NCBI RefSeq assembly: GCF_019457635.1
Contig: NZ_CP080412.1
Span: 1,240,001-1,304,000, forward strand
Direction of reading: 5' to 3'
From: Shewanella mangrovisoli
Lineage (GTDB): Bacteria; Pseudomonadota; Gammaproteobacteria; Enterobacterales; Shewanellaceae
Length of the DNA stretch: 64,000 nt
In this document: piece after piece, positions 47,577 to 55,805 of the stretch
Position numbering within the stretch: the stretch's first letter is position 1
Layout of the letters: each line of letters opens with the position of its first letter
Notes under the pieces: model-generated
Databases searched by the model: none
The model's input: the letters and a program-made list of their open reading frames with translations, nothing else
What the model was told of the DNA's origin: nothing
Program-made: the position numbers and the translations under genes

Positions 47577-49103
47577 ATGATTATTTTGGGGTTTATCGGT
47601 TTAGCACTGGTTATCGTCTTGATAGCCGTGCTGTATATATTACTCGCTAGATACCAAGCGCTGCGATTACAGCAGCGATTTTTGGCGCAATTATGCCCGC
47701 AGCTCGATCAACAAAAGATTGAACGCCGTCCCCTCAATATTCCCATTGTGCCGCAGGAGTTTGCGCCGCTTTACCATTCCTTAAACGAGATGCTCGCGGC
47801 GCTGCCCGCTGGCATGGGCAAGGACAAACTCACAGGGCTAAATAATCGTGTTGGGCTTAAACGTTCACTCACCGCATTAATGCCCATCACCCAAGGCACG
47901 TTAGTGCTTATCGATATTTATCGCTTTCGCTATGTGAATGATCTCTTTGGCTTTGTGTTTGGCGATATTCTGCTTAAACAATTTGCCGACCGCCTAACTA
48001 GCTTAAGCCTTAAACCTAAGTTGATAGCGCGCTTAAACGGTGATGAGTTTTTCCTCTATTACGAGCAAAGTCTGTCCGAGGAGCAACTGCTGCATTTACG
48101 CGGCCGATTACAGGTGCCCTTTAAGATTAAAGATACCCCCGTCAGTGTGCGGATGCAGATTGGTTGCCTGCAACTTGCTAAGCACCATGCCGATGTTAGC
48201 AATATGCTCAGAAGGCTAGATCTTGCCCTTAAAAAAGCCCATGCGACTCGCAGTGCCATCGCCTGTTATAGCGAGAATGATGATATCCGCCAATTGAGGG
48301 AGCTTAAGATTATCGACAGTCTCCCAAGTGGCTTACAGCGGAATCATCTGTATATGGTGTATCAGCCTAAGCAGGATATTCACACGGGCGCTTGTACTCA
48401 GGTAGAGGCTTTGATCCGTTGGGAGCATGAAGAATTAGGCTTTATTTCACCGGGTGAGTTTATCCCGCTGGCAGAATATGCGGGGATGATCGATTTAGTC
48501 AGCCATTGGGCGCTAGAGCAAGTGTTGCAGCAGCAAGTTAAATGGCGCACGGCGGGCGTATCTGTGTGCGTGGCGCTTAATCTTTCGACCCGAGATCTCG
48601 ACAGTGAAACCTTGCCTCAGGATATTGCCGCTCGCCTCGAGCATTATAAATTACCGCCAGAATGTTTGATGATTGAAATCACCGAAAGTACTCTGATGGC
48701 CGATTTAAATAAGGCCGTGGATACCCTAGAGAAAATCCGCCATTTAGGGATTAAATTGGCAATCGATGATTTTGGTACTGGCCATTCATCGCTGGCGTAT
48801 TTAAAGCATTTACCCGCCAATGAAGTCAAAATCGATAAAGCCTTTCTTCGGGATCTTGAGCCGAATAAACCTTCGGAATATATTCTTGAGGCCAGTATTA
48901 ATATCGCCAAAAAACTCGGCTATGAAGTGACGGTCGAAGGCGTAGAAACTCTCGACGTCCATGATATGTTGGTGAACATGGGCGTCGATCGTATTCAAGG
49001 GATGGTTTATGCCAAGCCCATGCGGGCGGCAGAGCTTGAAATGAACTGGAATCATCTGCGGCCAACGCCAGAGATGCTCTGCGTTAATGGCTCACATCCC
49101 TAG
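47577..49103 (+). CDS. Membrane GGDEF-EAL protein (likely c-di-GMP phosphodiesterase)
   Basis: 508 aa. One N-terminal membrane helix (about 3-23), a GGDEF domain (about 80-225) in which the signature reads NGDEF near residue 154, and an EAL domain (about 245-495) with EALIRW near 277, DDFGTG and the lysine in VKIDKAF. The first glycine of GGDEF is replaced, so cyclase activity is doubtful, while the EAL side keeps its metal and catalytic residues. Probably degrades c-di-GMP. Follows the HDOD gene. Confidence 0.9.
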   Translation: MIILGFIGLALVIVLIAVLYILLARYQALRLQQRFLAQLCPQLDQQKIERRPLNIPIVPQEFAPLYHSLNEMLAALPAGMGKDKLTGLNNRVGLKRSLTALMPITQGTLVLIDIYRFRYVNDLFGFVFGDILLKQFADRLTSLSLKPKLIARLNGDEFFLYYEQSLSEEQLLHLRGRLQVPFKIKDTPVSVRMQIGCLQLAKHHADVSNMLRRLDLALKKAHATRSAIACYSENDDIRQLRELKIIDSLPSGLQRNHLYMVYQPKQDIHTGACTQVEALIRWEHEELGFISPGEFIPLAEYAGMIDLVSHWALEQVLQQQVKWRTAGVSVCVALNLSTRDLDSETLPQDIAARLEHYKLPPECLMIEITESTLMADLNKAVDTLEKIRHLGIKLAIDDFGTGHSSLAYLKHLPANEVKIDKAFLRDLEPNKPSEYILEASINIAKKLGYEVTVEGVETLDVHDMLVNMGVDRIQGMVYAKPMRAAELEMNWNHLRPTPEMLCVNGSHP

Positions 49104-49111
49104 ACTTATCT

Positions 49112-49525
49112 TTACATCCCTTGGCTTAATTGGGCAATTAGGTCGGCGGGCATGGGCGCGAGTTGCCGCGCCTGATTCATACACACCATTTCAATGGTGG
49201 CGGTGACCGCAGGTTTTTTACCATTTTGGCGCCAAATTTCCTGATGCCAGACGGTACGATATTTACTCTCAAAGTAGAACTTAGTGCGGATATCGATGAT
49301 ATCGGCAAACTCCACTCCTTCGTGGCACAACATGTCGCTGCGATATACCGCAAAACCCAATTGCAGCTGTTGCCAGAGGTCGCGTAAGCGCTCGGCGCCA
49401 ATCACATGTTCACGGGCGCGCTCGAAGTATTTCAAAAAGTTCGGGTGATACACCACGCCAGAAAAATCCGTATCTTCATAATAAATTTGCACAGGGAAAG
49501 AATAACTTGGGCTAAATTGTGGCAT
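49112..49525 (-). CDS. YbgC-like acyl-CoA thioesterase
   Basis: 137 aa hot-dog-fold thioesterase. The active-site run YEDTDFSGVVYHPNFLKYFERARE includes the catalytic aspartate and is diagnostic (reported here from residues 15 to 38 in outline only). Related to tol-pal-linked YbgC, but this copy lies apart from any tol-pal genes, so the partner is unclear. It converges with the GGDEF-EAL gene, with 8 bp between the stops. Confidence 0.87.
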   Translation of the reverse strand: MPQFSPSYSFPVQIYYEDTDFSGVVYHPNFLKYFERAREHVIGAERLRDLWQQLQLGFAVYRSDMLCHEGVEFADIIDIRTKFYFESKYRTVWHQEIWRQNGKKPAVTATIEMVCMNQARQLAPMPADLIAQLSQGM

Positions 49526-49644
49526 GGCGTTTTCGAGATGAAGTATTTGGATTGAGCGCAGTCTAGCGGTTTATCGGGCTAAACAAAACCCAAGATGTGG
49601 GTAAATCCGCTGGTTAGGGTTGAGATGTTCAAGGTGACACAAGT

Positions 49645-49681
49645 AAAAAGCCATATCCGCCGAAACGGATATGGCTTTTTT
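49645..49681. terminator. Bidirectional terminator after purA-like gene
   Basis: AAAAAGCCATATCCG, then a short loop, then CGGATATGGCTTTTTT. 12-base arms with A and T runs on both sides; ends the minus-strand PurA-like gene. Confidence 0.92.
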
Positions 49682-49713
49682 GTAGGGTAATCGGTGGCTT
49701 AAGCGAGTATCGC

Positions 49714-50970
49714 TTAGCGAATGATCATCTGATCGCGTTCAGGTCCTACAGACACCATGCTCACGCGCACGCCCATCAGAGCTTCGATGCGCTCAACATA
49801 ATGTTGTGCTGCCTTTGGCAGGCTTTCGAAGGTGCGACAGCCAGTGATGTCTTCGCTCCAGCTTTCCATTTGCTCATACACTGGGCTTAATGCCGCAGTC
49901 TGTGGCCAAATAGGGTTTTCAGTATGCTCGCCTTCGTAAGCTACACAAATCTTAAGATCTTTCATGCCAGTCAGGCAGTCAATCTTGGTCAGGGCGATTT
50001 CAGTCGCGGCTTGCAGTTCAACACCGTTACGCGTTGCAACCGCATCGAAGTAACCCATATCACGTGGACGACCTGTGGTTGCGCCGAACTCGTTGGCGTT
50101 TTTACGGAAATCATCCTGCTCTTCCATCGCAGTGACTAAGGTGCCAGTACCGACAGATGAGCTGAAGGCTTTAGCTACGGCAATCACACGCTCTGGACGC
50201 AGAGCCGGTAAACCACTACCGAGACCTGCGAAAGCCGCCGTCACGTTAGAAGAGGTAGTGTAAGGATACTCGCCGTAAATCAAGTCACGACCCGCACCTA
50301 ATTGCGCTTCAAATAACAAGTTAGCATCTTGTTTTTGTAAGGCTTTTAATGGCTCAGTGACGTTGCAAATAAATGGACGCCATGGCGCAGTCACATCCAA
50401 TAACCATTGGGTCATTTCGGCGGCCGTTTGGCTAAAGTCACAGCTTGGGTACAGTGCTTTTAACTGGGGCAGTTTCCAGTCGAGCATAAATTGAATGCGT
50501 TCTTGTAGCACTTCGGGTTGGTTTAACCAGCCAACCAGAATACCTTTCTTCATCACGCGGTCGCCGTAGGCTGGGGCAATCCCTTGACGGGTTGAACCAT
50601 AGGCCAGATCGCCTAAACGTTGTTCTTCTAAGGTATCTTCCAGTGCATGGATAGGTAAGCACAGGGTCGCACGGTCAGAAATGCACAGTTTAACTTCAAT
50701 GCCTGCCGCTTCGACTTCGGCGATTTCAACACTGAGTTTTTCAGGGCTGATCACCATGCCTGGGCCAAGTACTGCGACGCAGTTTGGATTGAAAATACCG
50801 CTAGGTAATTGGTGTAATTTAAAGGTGCCAAAGTCGTTGACGACCGTATGGCCCGCGTTGTTACCGCCTTGAAAGCGGACACTCGCTGCAGCATCAGCGG
50901 CTAAATAATCTACGATGCGGCCTTTGCCTTCATCACCCCAATTTGCACCAACAACTACGATAGACGGCAT
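49714..50970 (-). CDS. Adenylosuccinate synthetase-like protein, divergent paralogue
   Basis: 418 aa, plainly PurA-fold: WGDEGKGRIVDYLA at the N-terminus, GGNNAGHTVV, TSSNVTAAF, GATTGRPRDMGYFDA, LTKIDCLTGMKDLK and a C-terminal SVGPERDQMI. Several conserved spots differ from the canonical enzyme: GTTGRGIGPAY becomes GSTRQGIAPAY, the GAQGTLLDIDHG region becomes AQLGAGRDLIYG, and VGAGPFPTE becomes VGTGTLVTA. The catalytic Asp and GHT are kept. Divergent LysR gene next door. I infer a paralogue, perhaps with altered substrate; the housekeeping purA would be elsewhere. GGAGATGATGTT precedes the ATG. Confidence 0.85.
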   Translation of the reverse strand: MPSIVVVGANWGDEGKGRIVDYLAADAAASVRFQGGNNAGHTVVNDFGTFKLHQLPSGIFNPNCVAVLGPGMVISPEKLSVEIAEVEAAGIEVKLCISDRATLCLPIHALEDTLEEQRLGDLAYGSTRQGIAPAYGDRVMKKGILVGWLNQPEVLQERIQFMLDWKLPQLKALYPSCDFSQTAAEMTQWLLDVTAPWRPFICNVTEPLKALQKQDANLLFEAQLGAGRDLIYGEYPYTTSSNVTAAFAGLGSGLPALRPERVIAVAKAFSSSVGTGTLVTAMEEQDDFRKNANEFGATTGRPRDMGYFDAVATRNGVELQAATEIALTKIDCLTGMKDLKICVAYEGEHTENPIWPQTAALSPVYEQMESWSEDITGCRTFESLPKAAQHYVERIEALMGVRVSMVSVGPERDQMIIR

Positions 50971-51039
50971 AACATCATCTCCACAGGAATTAAGCGGTTA
51001 TGCTAGACCTGCTTAATGAATAAGAGAAATTAATTATAG

Positions 51040-51054
51040 TTATCGTCGTGATAA
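51040..51054. promoter_or_regulatory. LysR-type box in the purA-like/LysR gap
   Basis: TTATC-GTCGT-GATAA, a perfect T-N11-A dyad between the divergent genes. A second inverted repeat, TCATA-N8-TATGA, lies at 51060-51077. Confidence 0.55.
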
Positions 51055-51105
51055 GGAAATCATATATCATAGTATGAGCTGAATTGATGGATGGAGATGA
51101 ATGCG

Positions 51106-51999
51106 ATGCTTGAACTTCATTGGTTAAAGACCTTCGTGACCTTGGCCGAGTGTAAGCACTTCGGTAAGGCGGCTGCTGCGCTGCATATGACCCAGCCCAA
51201 TGTCAGTTTGCATATCAAGCAATTGGAGCAGAACACTCGAGTTAAGCTGATTGAGCGCAATCCGTTTAGGCTAACTCAGGCGGGGTTTCGTTTGCTCGAG
51301 AGCAGCCAGAAGACCTTGATGGAACTGCAAGTGTGTCAGGCGGATCTCAATGCCATCAACGATCTCAGTCAAGGCACCTTGACTATTGCGGCCAGCGATA
51401 TTATTTCGCGTTTGCTGCTCATTCAGCCATTTCAGCTATTTAAAGCGGAATTTCCTGGGATTGATTTTTCCCTGCTGAATACGACGTCGTCTCAAGCTTC
51501 GGAATTGGTCACTAATGCCGAGGCGGATTTAGGCTTTGTGATCGCGCAAAAGGAGAGTCAGCCGCTGCATTTTACCGAGTTACAGCAAATCAAATGGTGT
51601 GCCCTTGGGGATAATTTAGAGTTGTGGCAGCAGAGTAAAGGAAGTGACGATATGCCACTGGCGGAGCGGCCGACGTTGATCCTGCTCGGCCATGATACCC
51701 GTACCCGTGAGTTGCTCGATCCCGCATTGCCCTCATTAAATCTACCAAGGTATAGGATCATGGAAGTCGGCAGTGTGGACGCACAAATCGACTGGGCCGA
51801 GGCGGGTTTTGGGGTGGCGATAGTGCCTGAGTTTTCGATTTACACTAAGAAGCACTTAAAGAGTAAAGTCACGCCATTGCCACAGTTTCCGAGCACCAGT
51901 TTGGGTTATATCGTGCGGCAGAATCAGATCCTATCGAAAGCAATTAAGCAGCTGCTGCATTGGGTGAATCAAGAGATTATCCGTACCCAAGGCAGCTAA
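51106..51999 (+). CDS. LysR-family transcriptional regulator
   Basis: About 297 aa. MLELHWLKTFVTLAECKHFG and the helix-turn-helix MTQPNVSLHIKQLEQNTRVK fill residues 1-60; the effector-binding domain follows (about 90-295). ATG 51106 is chosen because GGAG at 51093-51096 lies 9 bases upstream; an ATG at 51091 gives 5 more residues. It is divergent from the PurA-like gene, and T-N11-A dyads lie in the gap, so it probably controls that gene and itself. Confidence 0.92.
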   Translation: MLELHWLKTFVTLAECKHFGKAAAALHMTQPNVSLHIKQLEQNTRVKLIERNPFRLTQAGFRLLESSQKTLMELQVCQADLNAINDLSQGTLTIAASDIISRLLLIQPFQLFKAEFPGIDFSLLNTTSSQASELVTNAEADLGFVIAQKESQPLHFTELQQIKWCALGDNLELWQQSKGSDDMPLAERPTLILLGHDTRTRELLDPALPSLNLPRYRIMEVGSVDAQIDWAEAGFGVAIVPEFSIYTKKHLKSKVTPLPQFPSTSLGYIVRQNQILSKAIKQLLHWVNQEIIRTQGS

Positions 52000-52014
52000 T
52001 AGCAGGTTGAAAGG

Positions 52015-52839
52015 TTACTTAGCGCTAACGAGCTGTTGGTACTGGCCATTGGCTTTTAATTGGGTTAAGCCCTGATCTAGCTCTTTAGCGAGTTGCGCAG
52101 CTTTGGGGTTTTCCTTCGAAAAAGCCAGATAAATCTCGCTGCTGTGGTTATTAAAGGCGGAGATAACATCATCACTGACGCCCATCTTTTGCAGGTTTTC
52201 TTGAGCGACTAAGTCGAACATCACCGCCGCATCGATTCGGCCAATCATCAGTAAATTAATCAGTTGCTGTTGGTTGGCGACGGTGACAACATTTAACTGG
52301 CGCTTTTTCACTAGCTCGGGAAACTCATCGCCGTATTCATAGCTTTTTATCACGCCTATCACAGTACCTTTCGGCAGTTCCCATTTATTAGCGGCGATGA
52401 GCGGGCGTTGTTTACGTTGATAAAAAGACGCTTTCGCCACAAACAGCGGGGTGTTGCCAAACACAAAACGTTGCTCGGTACTCGCCTCGCGGGTGACGTT
52501 AAAGACCCCATCAACGGCGCCTTTCTCGGCCATCATCAAGGCGCGGCTATAGGGCACGACTAGGCTGTTGACTTCCACTTGAGATTGCTTGAATGCTGCC
52601 GCGATCAGGCGATGGGAAATCCCTTGGCCAAACTGATTAGCAAAGGGCGGCCAGCTGTCTTCTGCGGCTAAAGTAATGCTTTGGGATGAGGACTGTACTG
52701 GCAGGTTTTGGCTTTCTTGGGCGAACGATAGGTTATTACCGACAGAGGCGATTTGCAGAAATGTGGCGAATAATAACGTCAGCGGGAGCTTCACGACTCG
52801 CTGAAATTCATTCCTTGTTGGGCTGCAAACACGCATCAT
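52015..52839 (-). CDS. Periplasmic solute-binding protein (family 3)
   Basis: 274 aa. A signal-like segment (LPLTLLFATFLQIASVG) ends near residue 40, then ITLAAEDSWPPFANQFGQG, the usual entry of amino-acid-type binding proteins, and GAVDGVFNVTREASTEQRF, VIGVIKSYEYGDEF and GRIDAAVMFDLVAQ. No transporter genes lie beside it, so it may serve sensing rather than uptake. The start could also be an internal GTG at about 52794; the ribosome site is weak. Confidence 0.82.
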   Translation of the reverse strand: MMRVCSPTRNEFQRVVKLPLTLLFATFLQIASVGNNLSFAQESQNLPVQSSSQSITLAAEDSWPPFANQFGQGISHRLIAAAFKQSQVEVNSLVVPYSRALMMAEKGAVDGVFNVTREASTEQRFVFGNTPLFVAKASFYQRKQRPLIAANKWELPKGTVIGVIKSYEYGDEFPELVKKRQLNVVTVANQQQLINLLMIGRIDAAVMFDLVAQENLQKMGVSDDVISAFNNHSSEIYLAFSKENPKAAQLAKELDQGLTQLKANGQYQQLVSAK

Positions 52840-53038
52840 ATTTCCGTATCATCCTATTCCTAATGGAAATTTATACCACAAGAGCGAATTACGAACCTAA
52901 TCATTTTGCGATTTGTGATACGGCTTGTGTTGTCTATGACGAAACTCTTTGTGCCATAAAACTGTGATCTTAGGTTGTGACTTTCGGTTTTTTAATTATT
53001 AGAATAATCTGATTGAAAAAAAACTAATGGAGTTCGTC

Positions 53039-53467
53039 ATGGCTGAAAAAGTAGTAGAAGTCACCACACATATGGGAAGCGGTTGGAAGGTTACGGCGCA
53101 GGTGCGAGAGCATTTGCTGGTCATCGACCAACCCAGTGCCAGTAATGAGGGAGCTAACCCTTTAGAAACGTTCTTATTTTCGCTTGGTGGCTGTATTTCG
53201 GCGATTGCCAAGATGGTTGCGCGTGAACGTAATATCACGATTCGCCAGTTTGATGTGCATGTGAGGGCCGTGATGAATTCGGCGGGATTATTAGGTCAGC
53301 CCTCGGACGACCCTGTAGGCTTTAAGGAAATAGCCATCAACGCCAGCATAGACGCTGACTTAACAGACGCAGAAAAGAACGAGTTTTTAGATACAGTGTG
53401 TAACCGTTGCCCCGTCCACGACAATCTGCTGCGTCCAAGTTTAGTCACCCACCAAGTTCAGCATTAA
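53039..53467 (+). CDS. OsmC-family peroxiredoxin-like protein
   Basis: About 142 aa. The two redox cysteines of OsmC/Ohr proteins are in LGGCISAIAKM near residue 56 and CNRCPVHDN near 127. The fold surrounds these in the usual order (NPLETFLFSLGGC, helix ending MVARERN). ATG 53039 follows GGAG by 6 bases. OsmC proteins reduce organic hydroperoxides; the Ohr or YhfA-like subtype is not resolved. Confidence 0.88.
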   Translation: MAEKVVEVTTHMGSGWKVTAQVREHLLVIDQPSASNEGANPLETFLFSLGGCISAIAKMVARERNITIRQFDVHVRAVMNSAGLLGQPSDDPVGFKEIAINASIDADLTDAEKNEFLDTVCNRCPVHDNLLRPSLVTHQVQH

Positions 53468-53516
53468 TCGTAATATTCATCTCGATTCTCATCTGAATTT
53501 TAGGGCGGCTTAAAAG

Positions 53517-53546
53517 CATAAACCCCAGTGTTTGCTGGGGTTTATG
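53517..53546. terminator. Bidirectional terminator after the OsmC gene
   Basis: CATAAACCCCAG / CTGGGGTTTATG, perfect 12-base arms, 6-base loop; between the OsmC gene and the convergent TetR gene. Confidence 0.85.
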
Positions 53547-53571
53547 TTAATGGTCATATGCTAATTGCCTA

Positions 53572-54189
53572 TCAGGCGTTATTTTTCGGGAAGTTGGCCA
53601 GCACTAGCTCGGCGACTTTGCGAAGCTCTCCCGGACAAATGCCATTAGTGGCTTGTACTGCCATGCCTTGCAGCACTGTGCCTATGTATCGAGACAGCAG
53701 CAGCGGATCGGCATCAGCGGGAAGATCGCCTTCATCCTTTGCCCTTTGTAGACGTTCGCATAAAGCCTGTTCACCATCACGACGGCGGGTAATCAGGGTA
53801 TCTTTAATCGCTTGTCCGGCTTCGCTACAGGCGAGGGCGCCTTGTACTATCAAGCAACCTTGGGGGTGACTCTCATCCACTAAGGAGGATGCAGCACCAT
53901 AGAGCATGGCCTCAACCACTTGATAGGCGGTTTCTTTTTCAAGCGAAGGATAGAAAAACGCACAGGGGCGCTGCTCGTATAACTCGATCGCTTTCAGAAA
54001 CAGCTGCTCTTTGTTACCAAAGGCGGCATAAAGGCTGGGTTTGTTGATGCCCATTGCCTGAGTTAGATCGGTTAACGATGTACCTTCAAAACCTTTTTGC
54101 CAGAAGACTTCCAAGGCTTTGGCCAATGCATCGTCGGCGTCGAAGGCTCGTGGGCGACCTACGCAGGGCGTCTGGGTGACGGTTGACAT
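53572..54189 (-). CDS. TetR-family repressor of the RND efflux operon
   Basis: About 205 aa. The N-terminal helix-turn-helix (about 20-60) reads DALAKALEVFWQKGFEG with LTQAMGINKPSLYAAFG; the C-terminal ligand domain carries CLIVQGALACSEAG. ATG 54189 is preferred (GGAG 7 bases away; ATG 54192 and 54204 are also in frame). It is divergent from the RND operon, whose promoter region has three copies of a TACYnnnnRGTA dyad. Likely represses the pump until a drug ligand binds. Confidence 0.92.
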   Translation of the reverse strand: MSTVTQTPCVGRPRAFDADDALAKALEVFWQKGFEGTSLTDLTQAMGINKPSLYAAFGNKEQLFLKAIELYEQRPCAFFYPSLEKETAYQVVEAMLYGAASSLVDESHPQGCLIVQGALACSEAGQAIKDTLITRRRDGEQALCERLQRAKDEGDLPADADPLLLSRYIGTVLQGMAVQATNGICPGELRKVAELVLANFPKNNA

Positions 54190-54390
54190 CATTAGGCTCC
54201 TCAATTCTCAATTGCCCCTAGGATAGACATGGGTTTAGTTCATGTCCAGCCACTCTTGCCTGCTGTCTGCGGGTTAGGTGAGTAACTCACCAAAATATAT
54301 CGTCCATTCAAGCCCACATAGCACGTTCGCCGTGGCTAATAACCTCAAAGGCTTAACTACATGTTTATCAAGCTGTCACAAAAAATTAAA

Positions 54391-54402
54391 TACTCATCGG
54401 TA
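54391..54402. promoter_or_regulatory. TetR operator candidate 1
   Basis: TACTCATCGGTA, ten bases before the -35 of the pump promoter. Confidence 0.6.
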
Positions 54403-54412
54403 CAAAAATCTG

Positions 54413-54440
54413 TTGACAGGGTCATTTTACACTATATATT
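54413..54440 (+). promoter_or_regulatory. Promoter of the RND operon
   Basis: Perfect -35 TTGACA at 54413-54418 and -10 TATATT at 54435-54440, 16 bp apart, 114 bp before the membrane-fusion gene. Operator candidates 1 and 2 flank and overlap it. Confidence 0.7.
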
Positions 54441-54451
54441 ACCGCTCAGTA
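54440..54451. promoter_or_regulatory. TetR operator candidate 2
   Basis: TACCGCTCAGTA, starting on the last base of the -10 and covering the start point. Confidence 0.6.
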
Positions 54452-54463
54452 CATAATATTTTT

Positions 54464-54475
54464 TACCAGTCGGTA
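54464..54475. promoter_or_regulatory. TetR operator candidate 3
   Basis: TACCAGTCGGTA, the most symmetric copy, in the leader region 24 bp after copy 2. Confidence 0.65.
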
Positions 54476-54553
54476 TTTATTGGTTTTGACCGAGTGATCA
54501 TCACTGATGCCTGTCTTAAACGAGATAAATGCCTGCCACATGAGGATTGTAAG

Positions 54554-55792
54554 ATGAAAAGTAACCAACCTTTACGGATATTGATGTTGACTGCCGTGGC
54601 GGCTTTTGTCCTTTCGGCCTGTGGTGAACCCGAGGCCCAGCAGGGGCAAGCACCGGGTGCACCTAAGGTCGATGTTGCGCAGGTATTGCATGAGCGCGTT
54701 ACCGAGTGGGATGAATTTACCGGCCGTTTGCAGGCGCCAGAAAGTGTGACCTTAGTGCCACGGGTGTCTGGCTATATCGCATCGGTAAACTTTAAAGAAG
54801 GCGCCTTAGTGAAAAAAGGCGATGTGCTATTCCATATCGATGCGAGTGTGTTCGAAGCGGAAGTGGCCCGGTTAAGAGCAGATCTTGCTAGCGCGCTCTC
54901 TGCTGAGCAACTGGCCACTAACGACTTAGAACGTGCCCGCAAACTCTTTGCCCAAAAGGCGGTATCGGCAGAATTACTCGATACCCGCGAGTCTAACAAA
55001 CGCCAAACCACGGCGGCCGTGGCTTCTGTGAAAGCGGCGCTGCTGCGCGCCGAGCTGGACTTAGATTACACCCAAGTGCGTGCGCCGATTGATGGCCGTG
55101 CCTCCTACGCCAATGTTACCGCGGGTAACTATGTGTCTGCGGGGCAGAGTGTGCTAACCAGCTTAGTGTCGACCGCCAGCATGTATGCCTACTTCGATGT
55201 GGATGAGCAAACCTATCTGAAATACGTCAAGTTAACCGCCGAGAAAAAGCGTAAAGACCCTCGTGCAGGCGACAATCCCGTGTATATGGCGCTGGCTAAC
55301 GAACGCGAATATCAACACATAGGTCTAGTGGACTTTGTCGATAACTCGATGGACAGACAGACGGGCACTATTCGAGTACGCGCCACGTTTAGCAATGAAG
55401 ACAACAGTTTGCTCCCAGGTCTATTCGCCAGATTACGCACCGCTGGTAGCGGCGCCTACGACGGCATCTTAATCGACGATAAAGCCGTGGGCACGGATCT
55501 GAACAATAAGTTCGTCTTAGTGGTGGCAAACGATGGCACTGTGGAGTATCGCGGCGTCACCCTAGGTGAAAAAGTTCAAGGTTTACGCATTGTTAAGCAA
55601 GGTTTAGCGGCAAACGACAAAATCGTCGTCAATGGTATGCAAAGGGTTCGTCCTAAGATGCAAATTGAGCCACATATAGTCGATATGGCCGATAGCGAGC
55701 AGCTAGATGCGCTTCGTCAAGCTCAATTACTGCTTGATAAAAATCAAGAAAATATCACCACCCCAGACGTTGAAGTAGCGAGCCGCGGTTAA
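54554..55792 (+). CDS. RND efflux membrane-fusion lipoprotein
   Basis: About 412 aa. The lipobox LSAC puts the lipidated cysteine at residue 23. The chain follows the HlyD/AcrA plan: beta-barrel lead, lipoyl-like half VTLVPRVSGYIASVNFKEG, coiled-coil hairpin (about 100-170) and lipoyl return YTQVRAPIDGRASYANV. It links the inner-membrane pump to the outer-membrane channel. ATG 54554 follows GAGG by 8 bases; the longer frame upstream has no ribosome site. The permease gene starts 13 bp after the stop. No outer-membrane factor gene is nearby. Confidence 0.93.
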   Translation: MKSNQPLRILMLTAVAAFVLSACGEPEAQQGQAPGAPKVDVAQVLHERVTEWDEFTGRLQAPESVTLVPRVSGYIASVNFKEGALVKKGDVLFHIDASVFEAEVARLRADLASALSAEQLATNDLERARKLFAQKAVSAELLDTRESNKRQTTAAVASVKAALLRAELDLDYTQVRAPIDGRASYANVTAGNYVSAGQSVLTSLVSTASMYAYFDVDEQTYLKYVKLTAEKKRKDPRAGDNPVYMALANEREYQHIGLVDFVDNSMDRQTGTIRVRATFSNEDNSLLPGLFARLRTAGSGAYDGILIDDKAVGTDLNNKFVLVVANDGTVEYRGVTLGEKVQGLRIVKQGLAANDKIVVNGMQRVRPKMQIEPHIVDMADSEQLDALRQAQLLLDKNQENITTPDVEVASRG

Positions 55793-55805
55793 GGAATCCA
55801 ACAGA

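Noticed and set aside
54278..54553. Longer N-terminus for the RND fusion protein
   Set aside because: The open frame extends upstream, but the extension covers the promoter and operators, and the lipoprotein signal begins at ATG 54554.
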